Assembly (NCBI RefSeq): GCF_001613345.1
Contig: NZ_BDCE01000064.1
Location: 143,708-207,707 of the forward strand
Source: Nocardia uniformis NBRC 13702
GTDB taxonomy: Bacteria; Actinomycetota; Actinomycetes; Mycobacteriales; Mycobacteriaceae
DNA length: 64,000 nt
Reading direction: 5' to 3'
Under the pieces are notes generated by a model. It ran no database searches, was not told the DNA's origin, and saw nothing but the letters and a program-made list of their open reading frames with translations. Of the stretch, positions 8,370-17,383 are shown piece after piece (position 1 is the stretch's first letter; each line of letters begins with the position of its first letter). The position numbers and the translations under genes are program-made.

Positions 8370-8459
8370 GTTGATCAGTACGTCAGCTAATCATGTCACG
8401 CGGTCGCCATCACCGATACGAAACTCACCACCGCGCAGAAGCTCCAAGGGGAAACATCG

Positions 8460-8537
8460 ATGATCCAAGCCGGGTGTGAGGTCCGATTCGCCGGGGCGTC
8501 GCCGCGACGGAATCGCGTTGCAGGAGAACGCACGTGA
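8460..8537 (+). CDS. 25-aa leader ORF translationally coupled to yrbEA
   Basis: A short frame starts at ATG 8460 with a strong Shine-Dalgarno match (AAGGGGA, 8446-8452, seven bases away). It runs 25 codons and ends at TGA 8535-8537, which overlaps the GTG start of yrbEA (8534-8536) as GTGA. The same 4-bp overlaps join the other genes of this operon. The peptide is basic (MIQAGCEVRFAGASPRRN at the start) and resembles no family I know. It is more likely a coupling device or regulatory leader than a functional protein. Conservation has not been tested. Confidence 0.5.
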   Translation: MIQAGCEVRFAGASPRRNRVAGERT

Positions 8538-9391
8538 AGGAGTCCAAGTCTCCGACTCCGCGGCCCGGCGGAACCGCCACGGCGGTACACATCGTGCGGA
8601 GCAATATCGCGGACACGACACGGTCGAGCCTGCGGACCTTCGGACGAGTCGTCGATATGGCTCTGGCATCGGCCCGGGGTGCGGTCTCCGATATCGCCGC
8701 GGGCCGGTTCCAATGGCGGGAGATGCTGCATCAGGCGTGGTATCTGCTGACGGTGACCTCGATTCCGGCGGTGCTCATGGCAGTGCCGTTCGGGGTGGTG
8801 GTGTCGGTCCAGGTCGGCAATCTCATCCATCAACTGGGCGCGGACTCGCTCATCGGCGCGGCGAGCGGGCTCGGGGTCATCCAACAGGGTGCTCCGATCG
8901 CGACCGGGCTGCTACTGGGTGGAGCGGGTGCGTCGGCGATCGCCGCGGACCTGGGGGCGCGCACCATTCGCGACGAGATCGCCGCGCTGGAGGTGATGGG
9001 TATCAATCCGGTGCAGCGGCTGGTGATTCCACGAGTGGCGGCCATGATGCTGATCGCGCCGCTGCTCAATATCCTGATCATCTTCGTCGGTGTGGTCTCC
9101 GGATACGCGGTCGCCATCGGCGCGCAGAATGTGACGCCCGGCAGCTACTGGGCCACCTTCGGGTCCTTCGCGGTGCTGACCGATGTGTGGATTTCGCTGG
9201 CCAAAGCGCTGCTGTTCGGGTTCCTCGTGGTGATCGTGGCCTGCCAGCGCGGGCTGGAGGCGGGCGGTGGACCGCGCGGCGTGGCCGACGCGGTGAACGC
9301 CGCCGTGGTGCTGTCGGTGGCCTCGATCATCGTGGTCAATCTCGTTATCACGCAGGTGGTCTCCATGTTCCTGCCGATTCGGGTGGCATGA
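8534..9391 (+). CDS. YrbE/MlaE-family ABC permease, first of pair (YrbEA)
   Basis: An inner-membrane permease of the MlaE family (285 aa), the first permease of an Mce lipid ABC importer. Several hydrophobic segments are visible (SIPAVLMAVPFGVVVSVQVG, AAMMLIAPLLNILIIFVGVV, VASIIVVNLVITQVVSMFL), together with the conserved EVMGINPVQRLVIPR cytoplasmic loop. GTG start at 8534 with AGGAGAA upstream and with the leader ORF stop overlapping. It overlaps yrbEB by four bases. The ATPase (MceG/Mkl) is not encoded in this window, as is usual for mce loci. Confidence 0.95.
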   Translation: MKESKSPTPRPGGTATAVHIVRSNIADTTRSSLRTFGRVVDMALASARGAVSDIAAGRFQWREMLHQAWYLLTVTSIPAVLMAVPFGVVVSVQVGNLIHQLGADSLIGAASGLGVIQQGAPIATGLLLGGAGASAIAADLGARTIRDEIAALEVMGINPVQRLVIPRVAAMMLIAPLLNILIIFVGVVSGYAVAIGAQNVTPGSYWATFGSFAVLTDVWISLAKALLFGFLVVIVACQRGLEAGGGPRGVADAVNAAVVLSVASIIVVNLVITQVVSMFLPIRVA

Positions 9392-10254
9392 TGGCCGCCG
9401 CACCGTATCGCCCCAAGGGCACTCGCTGGGCGTATCACGCCATCGAGCACGCCCATCCGTTAGCGCCGTTCGAGAACGCCGGGTTCATGCTCGGCTTCGT
9501 GTGGCTGGCGCTGTCGTCTATTCCGTTGACGCTGCGGCGGTATCGCGCCGAAACCTTGCGTGCCATCACCGATATGACTTGGGGCCGTGGCTCTTTGATC
9601 GTCGGCGGCGGCACGGTGCCGATGCTGATCGTGCTCGGCATCGCCATGGGCGCGGGCACCGGCATTCAAGCCTTCGCGGCGCTGGACCTGATCGGGCTGG
9701 GTTCGCTCACCGGCGTGGTCTCGGCGTTCGCCAATACCCGCGAACTCGCCCCCATCGCCGCGGCCGTCGGCTTCGCGGCCCAGGCGGGCTGCCGAATGAC
9801 CGCCGAGATCGGGTCCATGCGCATCTCCGAAGAAATAGATGCGATCGAATCACTCGGGCTGCGCTCGATTCCGTTCGTGGTCACCACGCGGGTCATCGCC
9901 GGGGCGGTCGCCATCGTGCCAACCTTCCTGATCGCACTGATCCTGTCGTATCTGGCCTGCGACACCGTGGTGGTGCTGCTACACGGGCAGGCCGGTGGCG
10001 TCTACGACCACTACTTCTTCCAATTCACCAGTGGCTACGACATCTTCGCGGCCGTAGTGAAGATCCTCGTCTTCGGTGTGGCGGTGATCCTGATCCATTG
10101 CTACTACGGTTTCTTCGCTACCGGGGGCCCGGAGGGCGTCGGCATCGCGTCGGGCCGGGCCGTCCGCGCGAGTTTCGTCGCGATCATCGGGCTGGACATG
10201 GTGCTGACCCTGGCGCTGTGGGGCGTCAACTCCGCTATCGAATTCCCGGGGTGA
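9388..10254 (+). CDS. YrbE/MlaE-family ABC permease, second of pair (YrbEB)
   Basis: The second MlaE-type permease (288 aa). Hydrophobic segments, the loop IDAIESLGLRSIPFVVTTRV and the ANTRELAPIAAAVGFAAQAG region are typical of YrbEB. ATG at 9388 overlaps the yrbEA stop as ATGA; a second ATG follows immediately at 9391. The pair is thought to form the membrane channel that receives lipid carried across the periplasm by the Mce proteins. Its stop at 10252-10254 overlaps a possible GTG start of mceA. Confidence 0.95.
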   Translation: MMAAAPYRPKGTRWAYHAIEHAHPLAPFENAGFMLGFVWLALSSIPLTLRRYRAETLRAITDMTWGRGSLIVGGGTVPMLIVLGIAMGAGTGIQAFAALDLIGLGSLTGVVSAFANTRELAPIAAAVGFAAQAGCRMTAEIGSMRISEEIDAIESLGLRSIPFVVTTRVIAGAVAIVPTFLIALILSYLACDTVVVLLHGQAGGVYDHYFFQFTSGYDIFAAVVKILVFGVAVILIHCYYGFFATGGPEGVGIASGRAVRASFVAIIGLDMVLTLALWGVNSAIEFPG

Positions 10255-10259
10255 CGCGG

Positions 10260-11300
10260 ATGCCGAACTATACGATTCCCGGAGTCGCCATCACCAAGTA
10301 CCGGGCCCGCCTCGCCGGACTCGTCGCCGCGGTGCTCGCGGTGCTCCTCGTCGTGGCCTGGACGCAGTACACGAACGCCGATCATGGGGATCGGCTGCGT
10401 ATTCAGTTGCGCACCGACCAGGTTGGTGCGGGCATTGTGCCCGGCACCAATGTGCGGGTGGAGGGTGTGGCCGTCGGCACGGTGGCGGAGGTGATCAGCG
10501 TCGGGGACGGTCGCCAACTGCTCACCCTGGATCTCGAAAAGTCCCAGATCGCCGGTCTCACCGAGACTTTCACCGTCGACTACGCGCCCGAGAATCTGTT
10601 CGGGATCAGCGCGGTGACGCTGCGGCCCGGCAGTGGCGGCACGCCGCTGCACGCGGAGGCGGTGATCGATATGGTGGGCCGGGTTGCCGACGTGACCATG
10701 GGCGCGCTGCTGCGCGAGCTCACCCGAACCTCCACCGACGTGCTCACACCGAAGCTGGCCGAACTGCTGCGGCAGTTCAGCGGCGATCTGAAGGCGTTCA
10801 CTCCGATCCTGCAGGCGGTGGTGACGCTCAGCCGTGCCGTCGCCGACACCCAGCAATACCCGTCGTCCTATCTGCTCGACCAGTACGCCTCCTTCTTCCA
10901 GGGGTTGGGCGTCTTCAGCTCGTCGACCCTGAAACTGCTGAAATCGTTGCTCGATATCGAGGTCTTCCAACACGACCGCGCCCGCTACGACGTCTCCATC
11001 GGCATGGTGGTGGATCAGGCCTTCCCTGCCATCGCCGGCCTCCTCAACACCGCGCAGGTCCACTTCAACGGCTACACCGACATGTTCACGCCATTGCTGG
11101 GAGCCGTGGCCGCCACCGTGCCGACCCCGGACACATCCCGTGCGGACCTGACCGAGCTCATCGCCCGGCTCGACCGGATCTTCGCCGACACCCCGAACGG
11201 ACCGGTAGTCAATCTCGGTGTCACATTGCGCGGCGTTCCCGGCGTCGCGGTGCCGCTACTCGGTCAGCAGGCACTCGAAGCACTGGGAGGGGCGCGATGA
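10260..11300 (+). CDS. Mce-family protein MceA
   Basis: The first substrate-binding Mce subunit (346 aa). It has one N-terminal hydrophobic anchor (about residues 15-38) and then an MlaD/Mce domain (VPGTNVRVEGVAVGTV, about 60-75), followed by a long helical Mce C-terminal region. I start it at ATG 10260, nine bases after a GGGG; a GTG at 10251 overlapping the yrbEB stop is an equal alternative that adds three residues. In known mce systems the six proteins form a tunnel for steroid, fatty acid or phospholipid import. The cargo of this copy cannot be read. Confidence 0.93.
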   Translation: MPNYTIPGVAITKYRARLAGLVAAVLAVLLVVAWTQYTNADHGDRLRIQLRTDQVGAGIVPGTNVRVEGVAVGTVAEVISVGDGRQLLTLDLEKSQIAGLTETFTVDYAPENLFGISAVTLRPGSGGTPLHAEAVIDMVGRVADVTMGALLRELTRTSTDVLTPKLAELLRQFSGDLKAFTPILQAVVTLSRAVADTQQYPSSYLLDQYASFFQGLGVFSSSTLKLLKSLLDIEVFQHDRARYDVSIGMVVDQAFPAIAGLLNTAQVHFNGYTDMFTPLLGAVAATVPTPDTSRADLTELIARLDRIFADTPNGPVVNLGVTLRGVPGVAVPLLGQQALEALGGAR

Positions 11301-12319
11301 AGCAGAAGACAACATTCGGGGTCAGTTGGCGGCTTGCCCTGTTCGCCGCGGCGATGGTGGGTTTGCTCATTGTGATCGCCACCGCCATCACCCGTCCCAT
11401 CGGCGGCGAAACCTCCGGCTACCACGCGATATTCACTGATGTCAGCGGTTTGAAGACCGGTGACGACGTGCGAATGTACGGGGTGGCGGTCGGCAAGGTC
11501 ACCGAGATTCGCCCCGACGGCACGCGCGCCGAGGTCGGCTTCACCGTGCGGTCCGAACGGACCGTATACACCAGCAGCTCATTGGCGATCCGCTATCAAT
11601 CACTGACCGGGCAGCGCTATATCGATCTGCGCCAACCGGATTCAGCGGGCGAGGAGCTGACGCCCGGCGCCACCATCGAAACGGATAAGACCATCCCGTC
11701 CTTCGACATCACCACGCTGTTCAACGGACTGCAACCGGCGCTGGCCGAATTCTCTCCCGGCGCGATGAATCAGTTCACCGAGAATGTGCTGGCGGTCATC
11801 CAGGGTGACGGCAACGGCATCGGGCCCGCGCTCGAATCGCTCGGCACGCTCAGCCGCTACGCCACGGACCGGCAGCACGTGATCTCGGCGATCGTGTCGA
11901 ATCTGCAGGCCATTTCCGGCCAGATCGGCGGAAAATCGCCGTACCTGATCACACTGCTGCGCGGCCTGGCGGACGTCTTCACCTCGTTCGTCGCACAGAT
12001 CGACGGACTCATCGACTTCGCGATGGTCGCCCCGTCCGCGCTGGGACCGCTTAACAGCCTCATGACCACGCTCGGGTTCACCGAGAACGCCAACCCGGAC
12101 CTGATCAATGATCTGCGGCTCGCGTTCCCGAACCCCGCCGACGCCATGGAGGTGCTGGGCAAGCTCCCGGGGCTCATCCAATCCCTGGCCAATCTGCTCC
12201 CGCCGGCCGGAGTGACCGCATCTCCTGTCGACCGCACCTGCTCCAAAGGTTTCGCCGAGGTGCCCGCACCGCTGTCGGTGCTCATCGCGGGTCAAGGGGT
12301 TTCGATATGCAAGGGCTGA
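11297..12319 (+). CDS. Mce-family protein MceB
   Basis: A 340-aa Mce subunit with an N-terminal anchor (LALFAAAMVGLLIVIATAI), an MlaD domain (GLKTGDDVRMYGVAVGKV) and a helical C-terminal half. A pair of Cys near the C-terminus (CSKGFAEV... SICKG) may form a disulfide. ATGA overlap with mceA, and a 13-bp overlap with mceC. Confidence 0.93.
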   Translation: MKQKTTFGVSWRLALFAAAMVGLLIVIATAITRPIGGETSGYHAIFTDVSGLKTGDDVRMYGVAVGKVTEIRPDGTRAEVGFTVRSERTVYTSSSLAIRYQSLTGQRYIDLRQPDSAGEELTPGATIETDKTIPSFDITTLFNGLQPALAEFSPGAMNQFTENVLAVIQGDGNGIGPALESLGTLSRYATDRQHVISAIVSNLQAISGQIGGKSPYLITLLRGLADVFTSFVAQIDGLIDFAMVAPSALGPLNSLMTTLGFTENANPDLINDLRLAFPNPADAMEVLGKLPGLIQSLANLLPPAGVTASPVDRTCSKGFAEVPAPLSVLIAGQGVSICKG

Positions 12320-13329
12320 AACAGCTGCGCCCGCACGGACATCCGGACCGGCATGAAGGGGCCAAGCAGCGCCGCGAGCTCCGGCTCGGCATGATCGGCG
12401 CGGCGGCGCTGGCCATGCTGCTGGTGGCTGCCGGCGTGATCTATGTGCTGCCGATCGGCAAGCACAGCTACACCGCGGACCTGTCCGATGCCCAGTCGGT
12501 GAAGGTCGGTGATCAGGTCCGGATGGCCGGCATTCCGGTCGGTTCGGTGAAATCGCTGGAACTGCAACACAAGAAGGTCCGCATGACCTTCACCGTCCGC
12601 GACGAGGTGCGCCTCGGCGATCAATCCACCCTGGAGGTCCGCATGCTCACCGCGGTCGGCGGACATTACGTGGCGGTCCTGCCCGCAGGAGATAAACCCT
12701 TGGGCAGCAAGACCATTCCGGCCGATCGGGTCCGGTTGCCCTACAGCCTGGTCCGCACCCTGCAGGATGCCGCCGCGCCGGTCGCCCAAGTCGACGGTGA
12801 GACGCTGCGCAAGAACTTCGCCGCCCTGCAGAATTCGCTCGACACCAGCCCGGACGCACTGCGGCAGATGACCACCGCCGTGGCGAGCTTCGTCGGCATC
12901 CTCAACAACCAGAACAGCGAGATCTCCCGCGCGCTGAACGTGATGGACGAGTATCTGAGCACCCTCAATGACAACAAGGCACTGCTGGGCACCTTCGTCC
13001 GGCAGATCGGGATGCTCGAAACCATGGCCTTGAACAAGAAGGCCGAGATCTCCGAGGCGCTGCGGGTCGGGGCCGGACTGCTGTCCCGCATCGCCGCCGT
13101 GGAACCGGCCTGGCGCGAACAACTACAGCCCATCGTGGACAAATTGCTCGAAGCGCTGCCGCAACTGAAAGATCTCGGCGCGCGGGTCGACGAGGCCGGC
13201 ACCTCGATCGGGGATCTGCGGCAGCGGTTGCAGGCCGCGATGACACCGGAAGGACCGGCCATCGACCAGTCCGCCATCACGATCGCCGCACCGAGCTTGT
13301 GCGTTCCCGTTCCCGGACGGGGGTGCTGA
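12307..13329 (+). CDS. Mce-family protein MceC
   Basis: A 340-aa Mce subunit. A charged N-terminus (HGHPDRHEGAKQRRE) precedes the membrane anchor MIGAAALAMLLVAAGVIYV and the MlaD core VGDQVRMAGIPVGSV. ATG 12307 lies inside the end of mceB (13-bp overlap), so translation is probably coupled. It ends with CVPVPGRGC, two cysteines close to the C-terminus. Confidence 0.93.
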   Translation: MQGLKQLRPHGHPDRHEGAKQRRELRLGMIGAAALAMLLVAAGVIYVLPIGKHSYTADLSDAQSVKVGDQVRMAGIPVGSVKSLELQHKKVRMTFTVRDEVRLGDQSTLEVRMLTAVGGHYVAVLPAGDKPLGSKTIPADRVRLPYSLVRTLQDAAAPVAQVDGETLRKNFAALQNSLDTSPDALRQMTTAVASFVGILNNQNSEISRALNVMDEYLSTLNDNKALLGTFVRQIGMLETMALNKKAEISEALRVGAGLLSRIAAVEPAWREQLQPIVDKLLEALPQLKDLGARVDEAGTSIGDLRQRLQAAMTPEGPAIDQSAITIAAPSLCVPVPGRGC

Positions 13330-13330
13330 G

Positions 13331-14431
13331 GTGAAACGCTTTCTGGGCTCACAGGGTTTCGTGACCCTCGCCGGCGTCACGCTGGTGGCCGTGCTCGCGA
13401 TCGTCGGCTACCTGTTCGCCTTCGATCCGATGCGCAAGACCCTCGCCTATTGCGCGATCATGCCCGACGGCGTCGGCCTGTACGCGGGCAACCACGTCAC
13501 CACCCTCGGCATCCCGGTCGGCACGATCACCAGCGTGCGTCCCGAAAAGGACTCCGTGCGAGTGACATTCACCGTCGACGCCGACCATCCCCTGCGCGGC
13601 GACGTCATCGCCACCACGGTGTCGGACACCCTGGTCGCCGACCGCACCCTGTCGGTGCTCGGCGACGACGACTCCCCCGCCCGCTGGAATCAGGACACCT
13701 GCCTCACCAAAACGTTCACGCCCAAGAGCATCACCGAGACCCTGGAAGCGTTCTCCGGTCTCGCCGATCAGCTCACCGACCACGGCGATCCCGCCGAGCG
13801 GCAGCGTATCCGCGACAGCCTGCGCACCTTCCGGGACGCCACCACCGGCGAGGGCGGGCAGATGAATCGGCTCGTCCTCGATCTCGGTACCGCGCTGCGG
13901 CAACCCGACGCCGCCATCGGGCATATCGGGGGGCTGGTGGACTCGTTCGCCGCGCTCGTCGGCAGTATCTCGGCCAATTGGGGGGACATCAAAACCGCAC
14001 TGGTGCAAGCCGCTCCGGGCATCGCGTTCATCAACGATATCTGGCAGCGGGTGGTGCAGCTCGTGGACTCGCTGCTGGTGATCCTGCCCTGGTTCAACGA
14101 CATCGCCCGCCGATACGGCCGCCCCATTCTGGAGGGCATCGACGAGCTGACCCCGAGCCTGCGCATGCTCTCGGCCAATGTCGGCACCTTGCAGCAGATC
14201 ATCGATATGGTCCCGTCACTGGTGACTGCCTTCGGGCAGTCGATCGACCCGCAGACCGGGCACGCCCGCCTGACCTACACGCCGCCGACCGTGGCGCTGC
14301 CGCAGGACACCGCCGACCAGGTGTGCGCGGCCGTCAACGCGACAATGCCCGGGCGCTGCCGCACCGCCGCGAACGGGATGGCCGACGTCGACCTGGCTCC
14401 TCTCGTTCTGGGATTGGCAGGTGCACGATGA
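13331..14431 (+). CDS. Mce-family protein MceD
   Basis: A 366-aa Mce subunit with a GTG start at 13331, one base after the mceC stop. The anchor is GFVTLAGVTLVAVLAIVGYLF; the MlaD domain follows (YAGNHVTTLGIPVGTI). Cysteines at AYCAIMP, DTCLTKT, DQVCAAV and PGRCRTA fit an exported fold with disulfides, as in other MceD proteins. It overlaps mceE by four bases. Confidence 0.93.
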   Translation: MKRFLGSQGFVTLAGVTLVAVLAIVGYLFAFDPMRKTLAYCAIMPDGVGLYAGNHVTTLGIPVGTITSVRPEKDSVRVTFTVDADHPLRGDVIATTVSDTLVADRTLSVLGDDDSPARWNQDTCLTKTFTPKSITETLEAFSGLADQLTDHGDPAERQRIRDSLRTFRDATTGEGGQMNRLVLDLGTALRQPDAAIGHIGGLVDSFAALVGSISANWGDIKTALVQAAPGIAFINDIWQRVVQLVDSLLVILPWFNDIARRYGRPILEGIDELTPSLRMLSANVGTLQQIIDMVPSLVTAFGQSIDPQTGHARLTYTPPTVALPQDTADQVCAAVNATMPGRCRTAANGMADVDLAPLVLGLAGAR

Positions 14432-15486
14432 GCAATTGGCGTCGCACGCTTTCCGCCACGGCCCTCGCCATGGCCGTACTCCTGCCCGCCGGGTGTGGAT
14501 TCAACCCGGCCGCGATTCCGGTTCCCGGCGCATCGGTATCCGGCCCCACCTACGAGATCAGGATCGAATTCACCAACGCATTGAACCTGCCCGCGCAGGC
14601 CAAGGTCGTGGCCAATGGCGCGAAGATCGGCAGTCTGCGCTCGGTGACCGTGGTCGACCCCGGCCCGAACACCCCGGGCCGCATCGACGCGGTCGTGGAG
14701 ATCTCGGCCGCGGTACGGCTGCCGACCACCACCACCGCGCAATTGCGGCAGTCCACCATCCTTGGCGACATCTACATCGGGCTCACCACGCCTGCAACGG
14801 ATTTCGACAAGACCATCCCGCCCGGCGGTGTCATCCCGCTCGCCCGGACCGAACCACCGCTGCAAGTGGAGGATCTGCTGGCGGGAATGTCCACCTTCGT
14901 CGGCGGCGGTGCGCTGCACCAGTTCCAGGAGATCGTCAACCAAACCAATGCGGTCCTGCCACAGCGAGTGCAGGAGACGCGGCGGATATTCGACACCATC
15001 GGCCGCGACGTGCAGGACCTCGCGGGCAATCAGGGTTCGGTCGACGCCTTCCTCACCGCCATCGAGGCGGATCTGGCCGCGGTGAGCGACAACCAGCCCG
15101 AACTCGACGCACTGCTCAGCGAACGTGGCGCGGTGGACATTCCGGCCGATGCCCAGTCGTTGGTATTGACGCTGGGCATCGTGGGCGCGCTCGGCAGCAT
15201 CGGCCACGCCGTCGAATGGCTCGGACCGCTGCTGCGGTCCGGCGACGCGACCGCGAAAGCCTTGGTGCCGTTGCTGTTCGCCAACCAGCCCTTGGACCTG
15301 AGCGCCCCCTCGAACCTCAATCGTCTTACCGCACTATTGCGCGACAAGATCATTCCGTTCGTCGAGCGCGGACCGAAGGTGAACATCACCGGCGTGAGGA
15401 TCGAGGGCGGCGCGTCCTCGGTGGCCAAGGAAGACCAGGTGGACGCCATGGTGCGCGCCCTGCGGATGATCGGAATGGTGCGATGA
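14428..15486 (+). CDS. Mce-family lipoprotein MceE (LprK-type)
   Basis: A 352-aa Mce subunit with a lipoprotein signal: a basic N-terminus (MSNWRRT), a hydrophobic stretch and the lipobox LPAGC with the acylated Cys at about residue 24. The MlaD domain includes LPAQAKVVANGAKIGSLR. MceE is the lipoprotein in most mce operons and probably anchors the complex from the outer face. ATGA overlap with mceD and also with mceF. Confidence 0.93.
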   Translation: MSNWRRTLSATALAMAVLLPAGCGFNPAAIPVPGASVSGPTYEIRIEFTNALNLPAQAKVVANGAKIGSLRSVTVVDPGPNTPGRIDAVVEISAAVRLPTTTTAQLRQSTILGDIYIGLTTPATDFDKTIPPGGVIPLARTEPPLQVEDLLAGMSTFVGGGALHQFQEIVNQTNAVLPQRVQETRRIFDTIGRDVQDLAGNQGSVDAFLTAIEADLAAVSDNQPELDALLSERGAVDIPADAQSLVLTLGIVGALGSIGHAVEWLGPLLRSGDATAKALVPLLFANQPLDLSAPSNLNRLTALLRDKIIPFVERGPKVNITGVRIEGGASSVAKEDQVDAMVRALRMIGMVR

Positions 15487-16457
15487 AACCGAGTTCGATT
15501 GTCTCCCTTGCCAGTATCGTCGCGATCCTGATCGCTGGAACCAGCTACCTGGCCTTCGGCGTGGTACGCGTGCATCCCTTCCGCGACACCATCACCGCCA
15601 CCTTGACCGTCCCTGACTCCGGTGGCCTCATCCCACGATCCAAGGTGCTGCTGACCGGTGTCGAGGTCGGTGAGGTCACCGAGGTGAACCGCACGGTCGC
15701 CGGAATCAAGGTGGTGTTCCGCGCCGACGCCGAATACCCCATCCCCACATCCAGTTCGGTGCGCATTCGCGGACTATCCGGTCTCGGTGAGCCCTACCTG
15801 GAGTTCCGGCCCAGCAAAGGCGGCGACGGACCCTACCTGCAAGACGGCCAGACGGTCCAGACCGGCACGATCACCCGGCCGATGTCGATTCCCGACGTCG
15901 CGCGCAACGCGACACAGCTGCTCGAACAACTGGAACCCGAGGTCCTCACCGACATCGTCGACACCTTCAGCACGGCGCTGTCCGGAACCGAGACCGTGAT
16001 CCCGCAACTGTCACACTCCACCGAACTGCTCGCCGCCACCCTGCTCAGCCGCACCGACGTCATCCGGCAGCTCTTGATCGCCATGCAGGCCAATGCGGGC
16101 GATATGGCCTGGTCCGGGCCCGCGCTCACCGACGCCGCCGGTCCCTGGGCCGACTTCGGTCCGCGCATCGCCGACGTCGCTGCCGCCATCGCCCGTGTCA
16201 TCCGCTCGGGTGACGTGCCCGCCGAATACCTCACCGACACGCCGGACACGGTCGGCCTGCTGCCGTTCTTGCACGAACTGACCACCAAAATCGGCACCAT
16301 CGGACCCGAACTGGCTCCACTTATCCCCGTGCTCCAACCGGTCGTCGCCTCGGCCACCGGCACGCTGCACAACGTCGATATCAGCAGCCTGATCAGCCAG
16401 GCACTCGCCACCACCAGCGCCGACGGCACTCTGCAACTGCAGCTCACCGTCAAATAG
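15483..16457 (+). CDS. Mce-family protein MceF
   Basis: The last core Mce subunit (324 aa), with an N-terminal anchor (SLASIVAILIAGTSYLAFGV) and an MlaD domain (IPRSKVLLTGVEVGEV, SVRIRGLSGLGEPYLEF). It lacks the long Pro-rich C-terminal tail that some MceF proteins have. ATG 15483 overlaps the mceE stop. A 30-bp gap leads to the Mce-associated protein. Confidence 0.93.
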   Translation: MKPSSIVSLASIVAILIAGTSYLAFGVVRVHPFRDTITATLTVPDSGGLIPRSKVLLTGVEVGEVTEVNRTVAGIKVVFRADAEYPIPTSSSVRIRGLSGLGEPYLEFRPSKGGDGPYLQDGQTVQTGTITRPMSIPDVARNATQLLEQLEPEVLTDIVDTFSTALSGTETVIPQLSHSTELLAATLLSRTDVIRQLLIAMQANAGDMAWSGPALTDAAGPWADFGPRIADVAAAIARVIRSGDVPAEYLTDTPDTVGLLPFLHELTTKIGTIGPELAPLIPVLQPVVASATGTLHNVDISSLISQALATTSADGTLQLQLTVK

Positions 16458-16487
16458 ACCACGACCGAATATCCCTGGGAGACAACG

Positions 16488-17105
16488 ATGTCCGATACCT
16501 CCACCGTCGACGAGCCCACACTCGACAAGGCCGCGCCCGGCAAATCCACGCCGGGCACACCAAAGCCTGGCACGCGACCCTCAGCTCGCGCGGTGTCGAT
16601 CTCGCTGTCCACGATCATCTGGACCGCCGCCACCGCGGCCCTGGCGATCATCGCGATCGTGCTGGCCGGATTCCTGATCTCCGCCCGCGGCGACATCTCC
16701 CACCGCGACACCGTCGCCGCCGACGACGCCCACGCCCAACAGGTCGCGACCGACTACGCAGTCGGCGCGTCGACAGTGAACTTCGCCGACTTCAACGCCT
16801 GGGTCGGCCGTCTCAAGGCCAACACCACACCGGCGCTGTCCAACAAGTTCGACGCCACCGCGCCGAAGCTCCAAGAGGTCCTCACCCCACTCAAGTGGAC
16901 CTCCAGCGCCCAGCCCGTCGCCGCCAAGGTGATGAGCGAATCGGGCGGCGTCTACAAGGTGAACGTCTTCGTCAACGTCTCCTCCACGAACGCGCAGAAC
17001 CCCGAAGGCGCGCAGACGACCGTCACCTACAACGTCACCGTCGACCGCTCCGACTGGAAGGTCAGCGACGTCGGCGGTATGGACGGGGCACTGCCCATCA
17101 AATAA
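16488..17105 (+). CDS. Mce-associated membrane protein (Mas-type)
   Basis: A 205-aa protein with a Pro/Ala-rich cytoplasmic N-terminus (about 1-38), one transmembrane helix (IIWTAATAALAIIAIVLAGFL, about 43-63) and an extracytoplasmic beta-rich domain (VYKVNVFVNVSSTN, TVTYNVTVDRSDWKVSDVGG) similar in layout to Mas/Mam proteins that follow mce operons and stabilise Mce complexes. It starts at ATG 16488 with CTGGGAGA upstream. Same strand as the mce genes, 30 bp from mceF. Confidence 0.85.
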   Translation: MSDTSTVDEPTLDKAAPGKSTPGTPKPGTRPSARAVSISLSTIIWTAATAALAIIAIVLAGFLISARGDISHRDTVAADDAHAQQVATDYAVGASTVNFADFNAWVGRLKANTTPALSNKFDATAPKLQEVLTPLKWTSSAQPVAAKVMSESGGVYKVNVFVNVSSTNAQNPEGAQTTVTYNVTVDRSDWKVSDVGGMDGALPIK

Positions 17106-17164
17106 CCGGTTCTGCCCGATGCGAATCCTGTTCGGGCGGAATGGAAGTAAGGAATACAACACCG

Positions 17165-17377
17165 ATGTCAAAGGAAAACCCGCTGCTCGCCGAGCTCGAG
17201 GAACCCAGGGAGATCCTCGAGCTACTCACCCCCGAAGAGTCCGCTCAGCTGCTGATGCTGGTGCGGCAGGCGAAACAGAACCAGCAACGCAACCTGGATC
17301 TCGCCATCGACAAGAGCCTGGAAGTGCTGCCGCGCCTGCTCCGCATCCCCGCCCGCAAGATCCTCTTCGGAAAGTGA
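17165..17377 (+). CDS. 70-aa helical protein of unknown function, mce operon
   Basis: A 70-residue charged, probably all-helical protein beginning MSKENPLLAELEEP. No signal peptide or membrane helix is seen. It contains LLTPEESAQLLMLVRQAKQ and a basic end (RIPARKILFGK). The start is ATG 17165, preceded by GGAATGGAAGTAAGG. It lies 59 bp after the Mce-associated gene and 6 bp before the 320-aa gene, so it is an operon member. I do not recognise the family. A cytoplasmic adaptor role is possible but unsupported. Confidence 0.7.
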   Translation: MSKENPLLAELEEPREILELLTPEESAQLLMLVRQAKQNQQRNLDLAIDKSLEVLPRLLRIPARKILFGK

Positions 17378-17383
17378 AAAACC

